Positions 1 through 10,032 are shown, numbered from the stretch's first letter. The stretch is 35,019 bases of DNA from Flavobacteriales bacterium (GCA_947500755.1 CANMTO010000027.1:1-35019), one strand, 5' to 3'. Notes: generated by a model from the sequence alone, not told the origin. A program made the numbers and translations.

Positions 1-772
1 ACGATGTACCAAGTACAAGAAATAACTGTTTATTGGTGGAATCAATACTCGTTGCAATGTTCAAGTATTTTTCAGTGGCAACTAAATCGTTCTTTTGAAG
101 ATTTATATTGATTAATGAAATGATTACCTCGATGTTATTGGGCGTAAACGCCATAACTATTTCACCAAGTTTATTTGCTTCATCGTATTTCTTTAAAGAC
201 ATTAATGTATCTGCAGATTTTCTAAAACTTAGTATTGCATTTCCTTTTGCCTCTTCATTTTCTACATTAATGTATTTTGAGATTTCACAAGCGCCCATAA
301 ACATTTGGGTTGCTTGTTCGTAGTTTTTTGCGTTAAACATAGACAAGCCTGCATCAAAAACGAATTGAGATTTTGCATTCACAAATTCTAGAACCGCTTT
401 TTTGTCTTCTTTTCCTTTTGCATGATTTAAGACAGCGTTGAAGCTCTCTTTGATTTTTGCATCATACTCCTTAATCACATTTTCATCGGGTTGCGCACCT
501 GACATGGCAGCCTCCATGGTGGCAATCTCCATTAATCCAAAATAAATAATCCCACGATAGCGGTGCATGTATGGATCGGTTGCCGTTTCTGTATTTACCG
601 CTGCTAAATCTATATCTGCTTTGGCACCAGACAAGGCTTTTTTGTTTTCATCCATACTACCCATAAGGTTGTATTTTTTATATTTAAGTGCCGCGTCAGT
701 AATACTAGACTTTTGTGCAAAGAAGGAAGCTCCAACAAACATTAAAGCGACCAGAAGACTGATTTTTTTCAT
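1..772 (-). CDS. Secreted tetratricopeptide-like protein, C-terminus cut by window edge
   Basis: An open frame runs on the minus strand from an ATG at 772 to the window edge without a stop, giving about 257 residues. It starts with a clear Sec signal peptide (MKKISLLVALMFVGASFFAQ), so the product is exported to the periplasm or outer membrane. The rest is helical, rich in Ala, Lys and Glu, and free of Cys-rich or enzymatic motifs. Segments such as the one around FDAGLSMFNAKNYEQATQMF look like degenerate TPR helices, so a scaffold or binding role is the best guess. The start lies 7 bases after the gyrA stop, so the two genes are probably cotranscribed. A secreted TPR protein downstream of gyrA is, as I recall, common in Flavobacteriia. 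The exact function is unknown. Confidence 0.8.
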   Translation of the reverse strand, partial: MKKISLLVALMFVGASFFAQKSSITDAALKYKKYNLMGSMDENKKALSGAKADIDLAAVNTETATDPYMHRYRGIIYFGLMEIATMEAAMSGAQPDENVIKEYDAKIKESFNAVLNHAKGKEDKKAVLEFVNAKSQFVFDAGLSMFNAKNYEQATQMFMGACEISKYINVENEEAKGNAILSFRKSADTLMSLKKYDEANKLGEIVMAFTPNNIEVIISLININLQKNDLVATEKYLNIATSIDSTNKQLFLVLGTS

Positions 773-779
773 ATAATTA

Positions 780-3362
780 TTATTCGTTATCGGTTAGGTC
801 ATCCGTAGAATCGGCATCTGGTTCATCAATATTCATACCATCGTTGCTTAACTCATCGCCGTTATTGTCTGCATCAATCACTTCTGCGTCCTCATCCTCA
901 TCTTCACTGCGCGGAACGCGAGCAATTGCAGCAATTTCGGCATTGCCCTTCAGGCTTATTAATTTAACTCCTTGAGCTGCTCTACCCATCGTTCGGATGG
1001 TATCGATATGCATTCTAATGGTTACACCAGACTTGGTAATGATCATTAAATCATCTTCGTCGAATACGTTTTGAATCGATAGTAATTTACCCGTTTTCTC
1101 GGTAATATTTAAGGTTTTAACACCTTTTCCACCGCGGTTGGTAATGCGATACACCGGTTCTTTATCTTCTGGGTCATTCAAGAAGGTTCGCTTCCCAAAT
1201 CCTTTTTCAGACACCACTAAGATGGTGGAGAAGATGTCTTCTACGCAAATCATTCCAATGACTTCGTCTGAACCACCCGCTAAGGTAACACCGCGAACAC
1301 CGGAGGCATTTCTACCCATTGGTCGTACTGTGGATTCATTGAAACGAATCGCACGACCCGAAGAAGTTGCTAAAACAATCTCATTAATTCCATTGGTTAA
1401 TTTTGCTTCTAATAATTCGTCGTTTTCACGAATCGTAATTGCATTAATTCCATTGGTACGCGGACGAGAATAGGCCTCAAGCGATGTTTTCTTAATCACC
1501 CCATGCTTAGAACACATGATGATGAAGTTATTATTGATGTATTCCTTGTCTGTTAAATCCTGAACTTTTACGTACGCTTTAACCTTATCGTCCTGAGGAA
1601 TGTTAATCAAGTTTTGAATGGCTCTTCCTTTTGATAATTTATTTCCTTCCGGAATCTCGTAAACACGCATCCAGAAACATCGTCCTTTCTCTGTGAAAAT
1701 CAAGAGGTAATTATGGTTGGTAGCTACAAATAAATGCTCTAAGAAATCTTTATCTCTGGTGGTAGATCCTTTCGATCCCATGCCGCCGCGATTCTGAACT
1801 TTATATTCATTCAAGTTTGTACGCTTAATATACCCTGCATGAGAAATCGTAATTACCACTTCCTCATCCGCAATTAAATCTTCCATGCGCATTTCTGATG
1901 CCGCATATTCGATGGATGAACGACGAGCATCTCCGTATTTCGCTTTGATTTCGATCAATTCATCCTTGATGATTTGCATTCTGCGCTCTTCGCGATCTAA
2001 AATGTCTTTTAAATCAGCAATTAACTTCATAAGCTCTTCGTACTCACTGCGAAGTTTGTCTTGTTCTAAGCCGGTTAACTGACGTAAACGCATGTCAACA
2101 ATCGCACGCGTTTGAATTTCACTTAATCCAAATCGATCGGATAATCGTTCCCGTGCATGGTCTGGACTGTCTGACGTTTTGATGATTTCGATTACTTCAT
2201 CAATGTTATCCGACGCAATAATCAATCCTTCTAGGATGTGCGCACGTTCTTCGGCTTTTCTAAGTTCATACCGCGTTCTTCTGACCACCACATCGTGACG
2301 GAATAAAATAAACTGGTCGATGATTTCGCGCAAGTTTAATAAGCGCGGTCTACCCTCTACAAGGCAAATGTTATTTACTGAAAATGAGGTTTGTAGTGAT
2401 GAGAACTTGTATAATTTGTTTAATACCACATTGGCAATCGCGTCCCGCTTGATTTCCACCACAACACGCATCCCATTACGGTCTGACTCATCGCGTAAAT
2501 CAGAAATTCCTTCAATTTTTTTATCGTTGACTAACTCGGCGATTTTTTTAATCATTTCCGACTTGTTCACTTGATATGGAATTTCAGTGATAATGATTTG
2601 TTCGCGTCCTTGTACCTCCTCGATTTCCGCTTTTCCGCGCATCACGATTCGTCCACGACCTGTCAATAAGGCATCACGAACGCCTTCATATCCATAGATT
2701 ATACCTCCGGTTGGAAAATCCGGAGCTTTAACAAATTGCAATAAATCTTCTACCGGCAATTCAGGGTCTTCAATTACTGCAATAATGCCATCGATAACTT
2801 CTGAAAGGTTGTGCGGCGCCATATTTGTAGCCATACCAACCGCAATTCCAGAAGCACCATTAATCAATAGGTTAGGGATTTTTGTTGGTAAAACCGTTGG
2901 CTCCTCTAAACTATCGTCAAAATTTGGCTTAAAATCAACCGTTTCCTTGTCAAGGTCTTCCAGCATTTCTTCAGCAATTTTCTTGAAGCGTGCTTCCGTG
3001 TAACGCATTGCTGCCGGAGAATCACCATCCACACTACCAAAGTTACCTTGTCCATCCACTAGCGGATAACGTAAGGACCATTCTTGCGCCATGCGCACCA
3101 TGGTGTCGTATACGGAGCTATCCCCGTGTGGGTGATACTTTCCTAGCACTTCACCGACAATACGCGCTGATTTTTTGTGTGGACGATTTGAATAAACACC
3201 TAAGTCTTGCATGCCATACAATACACGTCGATGCACGGGCTTAAACCCATCACGCACGTCTGGCAGCGCCCGAGAAACAATCACAGACATCGAATAATCG
3301 ATGTATGCAGATTTCATTTCATCCTCAATATTTATCTGTATAATTTTTTCACCTTCTGCCAT
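780..3362 (-). CDS. gyrA: DNA gyrase subunit A
   Basis: GyrA is the breakage-reunion subunit of DNA gyrase, which with GyrB introduces negative supercoils in the cytoplasm. The 860 residues are full length for the family. The catalytic tyrosine is Tyr121 in AAMRYTE. The quinolone-resistance region reads [17 protein letters not shown], with Ser82 and Asp86 at the positions of E. coli Ser83 and Asp87, so it looks wild type. The C-terminal beta-pinwheel carries a GyrA-box variant QNRGGMG near residue 520 and a second related NRGGKG segment near residue 760. The last 45 or so residues are a strongly acidic tail rich in Asp and Glu, a common feature of GyrA C-termini. The gene is divergent from clpC across 221 bases and is followed closely by a secreted-protein gene. 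Confidence 0.98.
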   Translation of the reverse strand: MAEGEKIIQINIEDEMKSAYIDYSMSVIVSRALPDVRDGFKPVHRRVLYGMQDLGVYSNRPHKKSARIVGEVLGKYHPHGDSSVYDTMVRMAQEWSLRYPLVDGQGNFGSVDGDSPAAMRYTEARFKKIAEEMLEDLDKETVDFKPNFDDSLEEPTVLPTKIPNLLINGASGIAVGMATNMAPHNLSEVIDGIIAVIEDPELPVEDLLQFVKAPDFPTGGIIYGYEGVRDALLTGRGRIVMRGKAEIEEVQGREQIIITEIPYQVNKSEMIKKIAELVNDKKIEGISDLRDESDRNGMRVVVEIKRDAIANVVLNKLYKFSSLQTSFSVNNICLVEGRPRLLNLREIIDQFILFRHDVVVRRTRYELRKAEERAHILEGLIIASDNIDEVIEIIKTSDSPDHARERLSDRFGLSEIQTRAIVDMRLRQLTGLEQDKLRSEYEELMKLIADLKDILDREERRMQIIKDELIEIKAKYGDARRSSIEYAASEMRMEDLIADEEVVITISHAGYIKRTNLNEYKVQNRGGMGSKGSTTRDKDFLEHLFVATNHNYLLIFTEKGRCFWMRVYEIPEGNKLSKGRAIQNLINIPQDDKVKAYVKVQDLTDKEYINNNFIIMCSKHGVIKKTSLEAYSRPRTNGINAITIRENDELLEAKLTNGINEIVLATSSGRAIRFNESTVRPMGRNASGVRGVTLAGGSDEVIGMICVEDIFSTILVVSEKGFGKRTFLNDPEDKEPVYRITNRGGKGVKTLNITEKTGKLLSIQNVFDEDDLMIITKSGVTIRMHIDTIRTMGRAAQGVKLISLKGNAEIAAIARVPRSEDEDEDAEVIDADNNGDELSNDGMNIDEPDADSTDDLTDNE

Positions 3363-3401
3363 AATCTTCGAGCCCTATTATTATCAATTTAGTTAGAAAT
3401 A

Positions 3402-3409
3402 CAAAAATA
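3402..3409 (-). promoter_or_regulatory. Candidate gyrA promoter, -7 element TATTTTTG
   Basis: Read on the minus strand this is TATTTTTG, an exact match to the Bacteroidota -7 consensus TAnnTTTG. It lies 39 bases before the gyrA ATG, leaving room for a short leader. No TTG-type -33 element stands at the usual spacing, so the call rests on the -7 element and its position only. Confidence 0.4.
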
Positions 3410-3531
3410 GCGAAATGACCTGCGTAAATGACCCGATTCACAAGGAATTTACTAACAATTTTGGCCTTTACATGTGAATAAATGACTTGCTGTAACTTAA
3501 TTGTTAATAATCTTGTTTCTACTCCTATGAA

Positions 3532-3565
3532 TTTGAACTTCGGATACAGATTAGAATTATATTTG
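3532..3565 (+). promoter_or_regulatory. clpC promoter: TTTG ... TATATTTG
   Basis: The -7 element TATATTTG is at 3558-3565 and a TTTG that could serve as the -33 element is at 3532-3535. The 22-base spacing falls within the 17-23 bases known for Bacteroidota promoters. Transcription would start around 3570, giving a leader of about 12-15 bases. No CIRCE-like inverted repeat (a heat-shock operator) is visible in the gap. This is the best promoter match in the window. Confidence 0.6.
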
Positions 3566-3583
3566 CAATATTAATATAGGAGC

Positions 3584-6112
3584 ATGGAGGCAAAGTTTTC
3601 GCCAAGAGTAAAAGATTTAATACGAATTAGTAGGGAAGAGGCGGTTCGTCTCAAGAATGAATTCGTGGCTCCCGAGCACCTATTACTTGCAGTCATTAAA
3701 TTGAATGAAGGGAAAGCATTTGATTTACTCAAAGAATTCGATATTTCCTTTGAAACATTAACGGAAGAATTAGAATCGATACTGAAGCAGTCTGCTACGA
3801 ATTCAGTGTTTTTACCCACCAATATTCCATTACTCAAACAAGCTGAAAATATCCTAAAGCAATCTTTCCTAGAGTCTAAGTTGTTCAGGTCAAACATGAT
3901 TGGTACAGCCCATATTTTACTAACCATTTTAAAATATGAAGATTCAGTAGCTTGTAAAGTCCTTAATAAGTATGGTATTATGTATGAAAATCTTAAAGAA
4001 GAATATATGTCGATGAATCAAGAAAATAAATTTCCGAAGGCTGAGTTCCCAGGGAATAGTGAAGAAGAAGACGATGCGGGAGGAATGCCGAAGCGTCAAG
4101 CAGATTCAAAATCTAAAACCCCTGTCCTCGATAATTTTGGTCGTGACTTAACCAAGATGGCAGAGCTTGGACGCTTGGATCCGATTGTAGGAAGAGAAAA
4201 AGAAATTGAGCGTGTGAGCCAAATTTTATCGCGTAGAAAAAAGAACAATCCCATTTTAATTGGAGAGCCAGGAGTTGGAAAAAGTGCCATTGCTGAAGGA
4301 TTAGCGTTGCGCATTGTTCAGCGCAAAGTTTCGCGTATTCTCTTTAACAAGCGCGTTGTTTCCTTAGATTTAGCCTCACTGGTTGCGGGCACTAAGTATC
4401 GCGGGCAATTTGAAGAGCGTATGAAGGCAGTGATGCAGGAATTGGAAAAGAATCCGGACATTATACTGTTCATCGACGAAATCCATACCATTGTCGGCGC
4501 AGGTGGTGCAAGTGGGTCTTTGGATGCATCCAATATGTTTAAGCCAGCCTTAGCGCGGGGTGAACTCCAAGCAATCGGAGCTACAACCTTGGATGAGTAT
4601 CGTCAGTATATCGAAAAAGATGGTGCCCTTGAGCGACGATTCCAGAAAGTAATTATTGAGCCAACTACCATTGAGGAAACGATTCAAATTTTACACAACA
4701 TTAAGGAACGATACGAAGAACATCACTCGGTTACCTACACGCCGGAAGCAATCAATGCGTGTGTTAAGTTAACCGAACGATACATTACAGACCGTCACCT
4801 ACCGGATAAGGCGATTGATGCACTTGACGAAGTGGGTTCTAGGGTGCATATTACGAACATTAATGTTCCGAAGGAAATTGTGGAAATCGAGCAAGAAATC
4901 GAGAACATTAAGGTCAGAAAAAGTGAGGTAATCAAAGCCCAACAATATGAAAAAGCGGTTGAGTTTAGAGATACTGAGCGCAAACTTTCTGAAAAACTAG
5001 AAGAAGAAAAACGTAAATGGGAGGAGTCTTCAAAAAATAATCGGATTACCATTACGGAAGAAGATGTTGCAGAAGTTGTTTCCATGATGAGCGGCATTCC
5101 GTTGACAAAAGTTTCACAAACTGAGTCTGGTAAGCTTGTGAATATGAATGATGCGTTGAATGGTAAAGTAATTGGTCAAGATGAGGCCGTAATGAAGGTC
5201 GTGAAGGCAATTCAGCGTAACCGTGCTGGATTAAAAGACCCCAATAAGCCCATCGGTTCATTTTTCTTTCTAGGACCAACAGGTGTTGGAAAAACTCAAT
5301 TAGCAAAAGTATTGGCAAAGTATCTATTTGATACGGAGGATGCCTTGATCCGAATTGATATGTCAGAGTACATGGAAAAATTCAGTATCTCTAGGCTAGT
5401 TGGTGCTCCTCCGGGATATGTTGGGTATGAGGAAGGGGGACAAATGACGGAGAAGGTTCGCAGAAAACCTTATTCTATTATTTTGTTGGATGAAATTGAA
5501 AAGGCTCATCCCGATGTATTTAATTTGTTGCTTCAGGTACTTGACGATGGACACATGACAGATGGCTTAGGTCGTAAGATTGATTTCAAGAATACGATTC
5601 TTATTATGACCTCAAACATTGGAGCACGACAACTTCAGGATTTTGGCACTGGTGTTGGGTTTGGAACTAAAGCGAAAGTAGAAGCGAAAGAGGAGAATTC
5701 AAAGGCAGTTATCCAAAATGCACTTCGTAAGGCATTTTCTCCAGAGTTTTTGAATCGCGTGGATGACATGATCATGTTCCGTTCGTTGACCCGAGAAGAT
5801 ATTCATAAGATCATTGACTTGGAATTAGATAAATTAATTCTTCGCATCAAATCCCTTGGATACCAGTTGGAATTGACCGAAAAAGCGAAAGATTTTATTG
5901 TGGAACGCGGATACGATGAAAAATTTGGTGCACGGCCCCTTAAAAGAGCCATTCAGAAATTCATTGAAGATCCATTAGCAGAAGGAATCATTAATTCTAA
6001 AATGGCCGAAGGCGACACGGTGCTCATGGATTTTGAGGAGGGGAAAGAAGAATTAAGCATGAAGGTAAAAAAACAAAAGGGTAAGAAAGCAAATCCCGGA
6101 AAAGAAGAGTAG
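3584..6112 (+). CDS. clpC: ClpC-type AAA+ unfoldase of the Clp protease
   Basis: ClpC unfolds proteins and threads them into the ClpP peptidase for general and stress proteolysis in the cytoplasm. Domain order in the 842 residues: two N-terminal Clp_N repeats (about 1-145); an acidic linker; AAA1 with Walker A GEPGVGKS at 227-234, pore loop KYRG at 271-274 and Walker B FIDEIH at 296-301; a UVR-type coiled coil at about 434-470; AAA2 with Walker A GPTGVGKT at 564-571, pore loop GYVGYEEGG at 611-619 and Walker B ILLDEIE from 633; then a C-terminal small domain. VGF at 691-693 fits the ClpP-binding tripeptide loop. The UVR segment and the ClpP loop separate it from ClpB and ClpA. The ATG follows AGGAG almost directly. 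It has its own promoter and terminator, so it appears monocistronic. Confidence 0.97.
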   Translation: MEAKFSPRVKDLIRISREEAVRLKNEFVAPEHLLLAVIKLNEGKAFDLLKEFDISFETLTEELESILKQSATNSVFLPTNIPLLKQAENILKQSFLESKLFRSNMIGTAHILLTILKYEDSVACKVLNKYGIMYENLKEEYMSMNQENKFPKAEFPGNSEEEDDAGGMPKRQADSKSKTPVLDNFGRDLTKMAELGRLDPIVGREKEIERVSQILSRRKKNNPILIGEPGVGKSAIAEGLALRIVQRKVSRILFNKRVVSLDLASLVAGTKYRGQFEERMKAVMQELEKNPDIILFIDEIHTIVGAGGASGSLDASNMFKPALARGELQAIGATTLDEYRQYIEKDGALERRFQKVIIEPTTIEETIQILHNIKERYEEHHSVTYTPEAINACVKLTERYITDRHLPDKAIDALDEVGSRVHITNINVPKEIVEIEQEIENIKVRKSEVIKAQQYEKAVEFRDTERKLSEKLEEEKRKWEESSKNNRITITEEDVAEVVSMMSGIPLTKVSQTESGKLVNMNDALNGKVIGQDEAVMKVVKAIQRNRAGLKDPNKPIGSFFFLGPTGVGKTQLAKVLAKYLFDTEDALIRIDMSEYMEKFSISRLVGAPPGYVGYEEGGQMTEKVRRKPYSIILLDEIEKAHPDVFNLLLQVLDDGHMTDGLGRKIDFKNTILIMTSNIGARQLQDFGTGVGFGTKAKVEAKEENSKAVIQNALRKAFSPEFLNRVDDMIMFRSLTREDIHKIIDLELDKLILRIKSLGYQLELTEKAKDFIVERGYDEKFGARPLKRAIQKFIEDPLAEGIINSKMAEGDTVLMDFEEGKEELSMKVKKQKGKKANPGKEE

Positions 6113-6126
6113 GGGTTAATAGACAT

Positions 6127-6155
6127 AAAAAAAGGAGCTTTTAGCTCCTTTTTTT
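6127..6155. terminator. Bidirectional intrinsic terminator between clpC and the oxoamine synthase gene
   Basis: GGAGCT (6134-6139) and AGCTCC (6143-6148) form a perfect 6-base stem with a 3-base loop. The stem is flanked by seven A on the left and seven T on the right, so the same hairpin ends transcripts from both strands. It lies between the convergent stops at 6112 (plus) and 6175 (minus). Confidence 0.85.
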
Positions 6156-6174
6156 ATGTTCGAAACATTCGGTT

Positions 6175-7419
6175 TTACACTTTAGCGATGGTTTCACTAA
6201 TATATTCACCATTCTTTAATTTGTCAACAATTTTAGAAAAACATTCAATGGTATAATTCACGTCTTCCATCGTATGAACTGCGGTTGGAATTAAACGCAG
6301 AATAATCATTCCTTTGGGTACCACTGGATAAACCACCATCGAGCAGAACACGTTGTAGTTTTCTCGTAAATCATAAATCAAATTGGTGGATTCAGGAATA
6401 GACCCATTCATATATACGGGCGTTACACAAGAGTTCGTTGGTCCGATTTCAAAACCGGCTGCCTTCAAGCCCGACTGCAGCGCATTCGTGATTTCCCACA
6501 ATTTGTCTTTCAATTCAGGCATGGTTCGCATCAATTCCAACCGTTTCAGCGCACCAACTACCAGGGGAAGTGGCATGGCTTTAGCGAAGATTTGAGAGCG
6601 CATATTGTAACGTAAGTACTCTACTACTTGTGCGTCACTGGCTACAAAACCCCCAATCATTGCAAATGACTTTGCAAAGGTTCCAAAATAAATATCAATG
6701 TCATCTTGCACGCTTTGTTCCTCACCGGTACCGGCACCGGTTTTTCCTAGCGTTCCAATTCCGTGCGCATCATCCACAAAAAGGCGGAAACTGTACTGCT
6801 CCTTGAGGGCGACAATTTCTTTCAAAATCCCTTGATCACCACGCATACCGAATACACCTTCGGTGATGAGTAATATGGCTCCTCCTGTTTCTTCGGCTAA
6901 TTTTGTGGCACGTTGTAATTGTTTTTCACAATCTTGAATGTCGTTGTGCTTGAAGACATAACGCTTACCCATATGTAGGCGAACACCGTCAAGGATACAG
7001 GCATGAGATTCTGCGTCGTAAACAATCACGTCATGACGATCTACTAAACAATCAATGGCAGAAACTACAGCCTGATAACCGAAATTCACAAGAATTGCAT
7101 CTTCTTTCGATACAAAATCCGCGAGTTCTCGTTCCAATTGCTCATGATGATTAGAATTACCACTCATCATTCGTGCACCCATGGGCATTGCAAAGCCATA
7201 ATTAGCGCCAGCATCCGCATCCGCTTTTCTAACTTCCGGGTGATTGGCTAATCCTAAATAATTATTTAAAGACCAGTTAAGTTTCTCCTTTCCACGAAAA
7301 TTCATGTGCGGACCAATGTCTCCTTCCAATTTTGGAAAGGTAAAATAACCATGGGATTCTTTAGCATGCATTCCAATTGGACCACGGTTCGCTTGGATTT
7401 TTTCAAAAATATCAGCCAT
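6175..7419 (-). CDS. PLP-dependent alpha-oxoamine synthase, probably serine palmitoyltransferase type
   Basis: Members of this family condense an amino acid with an acyl-CoA and release CO2: serine palmitoyltransferase (SPT), glycine C-acetyltransferase, or 8-amino-7-oxononanoate synthase. The 414 residues carry the family's active site: His139 in DAESHA (stacks on PLP), Asp216 and His219 in VDDAHGIG, and the PLP-binding Lys250 in GTFAKSFAMIGGF. No other biotin or threonine-degradation genes are nearby. The segment around SNNYLG-like LNNYLGLANHP and the long N-terminal lead resemble the SPT-like proteins of Bacteroidota, which make sphingolipids. The related enzyme that condenses cysteate for sulfonolipids is an alternative, and sequence reading cannot settle the substrate. 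The gene stands alone, convergent with clpC. Confidence 0.82.
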   Translation of the reverse strand: MADIFEKIQANRGPIGMHAKESHGYFTFPKLEGDIGPHMNFRGKEKLNWSLNNYLGLANHPEVRKADADAGANYGFAMPMGARMMSGNSNHHEQLERELADFVSKEDAILVNFGYQAVVSAIDCLVDRHDVIVYDAESHACILDGVRLHMGKRYVFKHNDIQDCEKQLQRATKLAEETGGAILLITEGVFGMRGDQGILKEIVALKEQYSFRLFVDDAHGIGTLGKTGAGTGEEQSVQDDIDIYFGTFAKSFAMIGGFVASDAQVVEYLRYNMRSQIFAKAMPLPLVVGALKRLELMRTMPELKDKLWEITNALQSGLKAAGFEIGPTNSCVTPVYMNGSIPESTNLIYDLRENYNVFCSMVVYPVVPKGMIILRLIPTAVHTMEDVNYTIECFSKIVDKLKNGEYISETIAKV

Positions 7420-7446
7420 ATGTTGAGTGCTCTAGGGTTTAGTTTA

Positions 7447-7454
7447 CAAAGTTA
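7447..7454 (-). promoter_or_regulatory. Candidate promoter of the oxoamine synthase gene, -7 element TAACTTTG
   Basis: The minus strand reads TAACTTTG, an exact TAnnTTTG match 27 bases before the ATG at 7419. A TTG on the same strand at 7470-7472 could be the -33 element, but its 15-base spacing is shorter than usual. Confidence 0.45.
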
Positions 7455-7517
7455 CGTTTAATCGAATAACAAGGCATTTCACAAGAGCTATTTTTTCAAC
7501 AACCTTTGTTTAATGGT

Positions 7518-8966
7518 TTAATAATATATGGCTCGGCGTACCTTGGAAATATATTTCGCCAAACGAATTACTTGTTTGGTGTATCCGAATTCGTTGTCAT
7601 ACCAGGTGTAAAGCACTACATTCTTCCCGTTTTTTGAAATTATGGTCGCGTTTGAGTCATACACGGAGCAGCATGTATTTCCGATGATGTCAGAAGAAAC
7701 AAGCTCGGGGTCGAAGGAATAGTGAATTTGGTTGACCAAGTCACCGTTTAATGCGGCATCTTTGATGAGTTCATTGATCGCTTCAATGCTCGTTTCTTGT
7801 TTTAATTCTAAGCTTAAAATCGCCAAGGAACCATTCGGTGTAGGGACTCGAACTGCATTCGCTGTTAATTTGTCCTGAAGTGACGGAATGACTTTGGTTA
7901 CCGCACTGCCAGCACCGGTGGAGGTGATAACCATATTGATCGCTGCTGAACGTCCGCGACGCACCTTTTTGTGCATGTTGTCCAATAAATTCTGATCGTT
8001 TGTGTAAGCGTGTACTGTTTCTATATGACCTTTTTCTATGCCTAACTTATCTTCAATGACTTTAAGAATTGGACTAATCGCATTGGTGGTACATGAGGCC
8101 GCAGAGTAAATTTTCTCGTTTTCCAGGTCTAGCGTGCCTTGGTTGATTCCAAATACGATGTTTGGGATTTCTTTTCCCGGTGCCGTGAGTAGTACCCTGG
8201 AAACACCTTTGGCGTTTAAATGCCGGGATAGGGTTTCTCTGTTGGTGTAAATACCGGTATTATCGATCACTAATGCATTCTGAATTCCAAACGCAGTATA
8301 GTCAACAGCATCTGGCGCAGAAGCCTCTATCATTTGAACCACTTGCCCATTAATGATAAGGCACTTGCGTTCTAGATCAACATTCACTGTTCCCTTGAAT
8401 GCTCCGTGCACAGAGTCGTTGCTTAACAGGGACGCGCGCTTTTCGATGTCCTTATCTGTATTCCCTCGCGTAACGATCGCGCGTAATCTCAATTGTTGTC
8501 CTTTTCCTGCCTGTCGAATTAATTCGCGGGCGGCCAATCGTCCAATTCGACCAAATCCGTAAAGGACTACATCGCGAGGTTCAAAACTTGGGGCGCTCGT
8601 TTGATTGTACCCATCCAATTTATGTTGAAGAAAATCGAGCTTAGAAACACCGTTTCCTTCGGTTGACCATTCGTTAGCGAGTTTACCAATGTCTAATTTG
8701 GACGGGGCTAAGTTCATCGAAGCAATAATTTCAGCCATTTCTGCCGTTGTAAATACGTCGATGGGCTTGTTTACAACCTTTGCCGCGTATTCGTGCAGGT
8801 TTAGAATTTCTGAGATGGTAACGTCGAGTAAGTGATGACGAAAAAGCACTAATTCGATGCCTTGATCATATAATAATTCGCCAACTTTGCTTTGCAATTT
8901 AACGGCTGCTCGCTCTTGTTGGATGTGGTTTTTGAGCTCTTGCTCATATCCAAGTGATACACTCAT
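7518..8966 (-). CDS. gap: Glyceraldehyde-3-phosphate dehydrogenase with N-terminal extension
   Basis: GAPDH converts glyceraldehyde 3-phosphate, NAD(P)+ and phosphate to 1,3-bisphosphoglycerate in glycolysis and the reverse in gluconeogenesis. The Rossmann motif GFGRIGR is at residues 137-143, the catalytic Cys292 sits in SAASCTTNAIS, and His319 (ETVHAYTNDQ) is the expected base. The usual enzyme has about 335 residues; this one has 482 because of roughly 130 residues before the Rossmann fold. The extension is mainly helical with no motif I recognise. A long GAPDH subgroup of this size exists in Bacteroidota and some Gammaproteobacteria, so the extension is unlikely to be an artefact. Direction (glycolytic or gluconeogenic) and cofactor choice cannot be read here. 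It lies 66 bases downstream of rpoD, beyond the rpoD terminator. Confidence 0.93.
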   Translation of the reverse strand: MSVSLGYEQELKNHIQQERAAVKLQSKVGELLYDQGIELVLFRHHLLDVTISEILNLHEYAAKVVNKPIDVFTTAEMAEIIASMNLAPSKLDIGKLANEWSTEGNGVSKLDFLQHKLDGYNQTSAPSFEPRDVVLYGFGRIGRLAARELIRQAGKGQQLRLRAIVTRGNTDKDIEKRASLLSNDSVHGAFKGTVNVDLERKCLIINGQVVQMIEASAPDAVDYTAFGIQNALVIDNTGIYTNRETLSRHLNAKGVSRVLLTAPGKEIPNIVFGINQGTLDLENEKIYSAASCTTNAISPILKVIEDKLGIEKGHIETVHAYTNDQNLLDNMHKKVRRGRSAAINMVITSTGAGSAVTKVIPSLQDKLTANAVRVPTPNGSLAILSLELKQETSIEAINELIKDAALNGDLVNQIHYSFDPELVSSDIIGNTCCSVYDSNATIISKNGKNVVLYTWYDNEFGYTKQVIRLAKYISKVRRAIYY

Positions 8967-8998
8967 GTTGTTGTTAATTGATGATGAAAAAATACACT

Positions 8999-9026
8999 AA
9001 AAAAAAAGGCCGCGAAAACGCAGCCT
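8999..9026 (-). terminator. Intrinsic terminator after rpoD
   Basis: On the minus strand AGGCTGCG and CGCGGCCT pair over 8 bases (one G-U) around a TTTT loop, followed by nine T. It begins just after the rpoD stop codon and therefore separates rpoD from the downstream GAPDH gene. Confidence 0.88.
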
Positions 9027-9032
9027 CAAATG

Positions 9033-9899
9033 TTATCCTAAATAAGATTTCAATAGTTTGTTTCGAGAAGTGTGTCGAAGTCTGCGTATCGCCTTTTCTT
9101 TGATTTGACGGACGCGCTCGCGAGTCAGGTTGAACTTAGCGCCGATTTCCTCAAGGGTAAGGCCGTGATTCATCCCGATGCCAAAAAATAAGCGAATGAT
9201 TTCACGTTCCTTGTCGGTAAGCGTGGATAAGGAACGCTCAATTTCACGCTGTAGGGATTCCGTCATTAATCCGGCATCAGTTCGCGCGGTGTCATTGTTT
9301 GCCATTACATCAATGAGTGTTCCACCGTCTTCATTGTTTGAAAGTGGGGCATCCATTGAAACGTGACGACCAGAAACGCTCAGACTTTCTTTGATTTTCT
9401 CCTCCGGAACTTCAAGTGCTTCTGCTAATTCTTCAGCGGATGGCGGGCGCTCAAATTCTTGCTCTAGGCGAGAGAACGCTTTATTGATTTTATTTAATGA
9501 ACCTACTTGGTTAAGCGGTAAACGCACAATTCGCGCTTGCTCGGCCAATGCTTGTAGGATGGATTGACGAATCCACCAAACGGCATAAGAAATGAATTTG
9601 AATCCGCGTGTTTCATCAAATTTTTGTGCTGCTTTAATCAGACCTAAGTTACCTTCGTTAATTAAATCGGGTAGGGTAAGTCCTTGGTTTTGATATTGCT
9701 TAGCAACAGATACAACGAATCGAAGGTTAGCTCTGGTTAGTTTTTCTAGGGCTTTTTGATCGCCTGCTTTAATTTTGCGCGCTAACTCAACTTCTTCTTC
9801 AGCTGTAATTAGTTCTTCTCGGCCAATGTCCTGTAGATATTTATCCAGGGATTGACTTTCGCGGTTCGTAATAGATTTGGTTATTTTTAACTGTCTCAT
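9033..9899 (-). CDS. rpoD: Primary RNA polymerase sigma factor (sigma-70, Bacteroidota type)
   Basis: This is the housekeeping sigma factor that directs core RNA polymerase to most promoters. The 288 residues start directly at region 1.2 ([20 protein letters not shown], from residue 17) and lack region 1.1, as is typical of the phylum. Region 2, with the core-binding and -10 melting helices, covers about 56-126 and includes [19 protein letters not shown]. Region 3 follows, and region 4 has the helix-turn-helix [20 protein letters not shown] near the C-terminus. It would be the factor reading the TAnnTTTG promoters in this window. A one-mismatch version of that element (TTACTTTG) lies at 9940-9947 on the minus strand, upstream of the gene, but I do not call it a promoter. 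Primary rather than alternative status rests on the near-complete region 1.2-4 match. Confidence 0.96.
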   Translation of the reverse strand: MRQLKITKSITNRESQSLDKYLQDIGREELITAEEEVELARKIKAGDQKALEKLTRANLRFVVSVAKQYQNQGLTLPDLINEGNLGLIKAAQKFDETRGFKFISYAVWWIRQSILQALAEQARIVRLPLNQVGSLNKINKAFSRLEQEFERPPSAEELAEALEVPEEKIKESLSVSGRHVSMDAPLSNNEDGGTLIDVMANNDTARTDAGLMTESLQREIERSLSTLTDKEREIIRLFFGIGMNHGLTLEEIGAKFNLTRERVRQIKEKAIRRLRHTSRNKLLKSYLG

Positions 9900-10032
9900 T
9901 AGATATTTTAAGGAATGTTTAGTTACTTATGTTGTTGAGCAAAGTAAAATGAAAAAATGTGTAATGTAAAATTTTTCTTTCCCGATTTTCAACAACTTTT
10001 CAACCATTCCACTTTAGTAACTTTTTTATACC

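Noticed and set aside
780..3362. Several open frames of 60-110 codons on the plus strand opposite gyrA
   Set aside because: They are low-complexity shadows of a conserved gene, with no start context or family match.
3363..3583. Search for a CIRCE or CtsR-type operator before clpC
   Set aside because: No inverted repeat of the needed length or sequence is visible in the 221-base gap.
3571..3927. A 118-codon minus-strand frame opposite the clpC start
   Set aside because: It is fully antisense to the conserved Clp_N domain and has no recognisable product.
9940..9947. Possible rpoD promoter TTACTTTG on the minus strand
   Set aside because: One mismatch at a conserved position of TAnnTTTG and no -33 partner; noted in the rpoD entry only.
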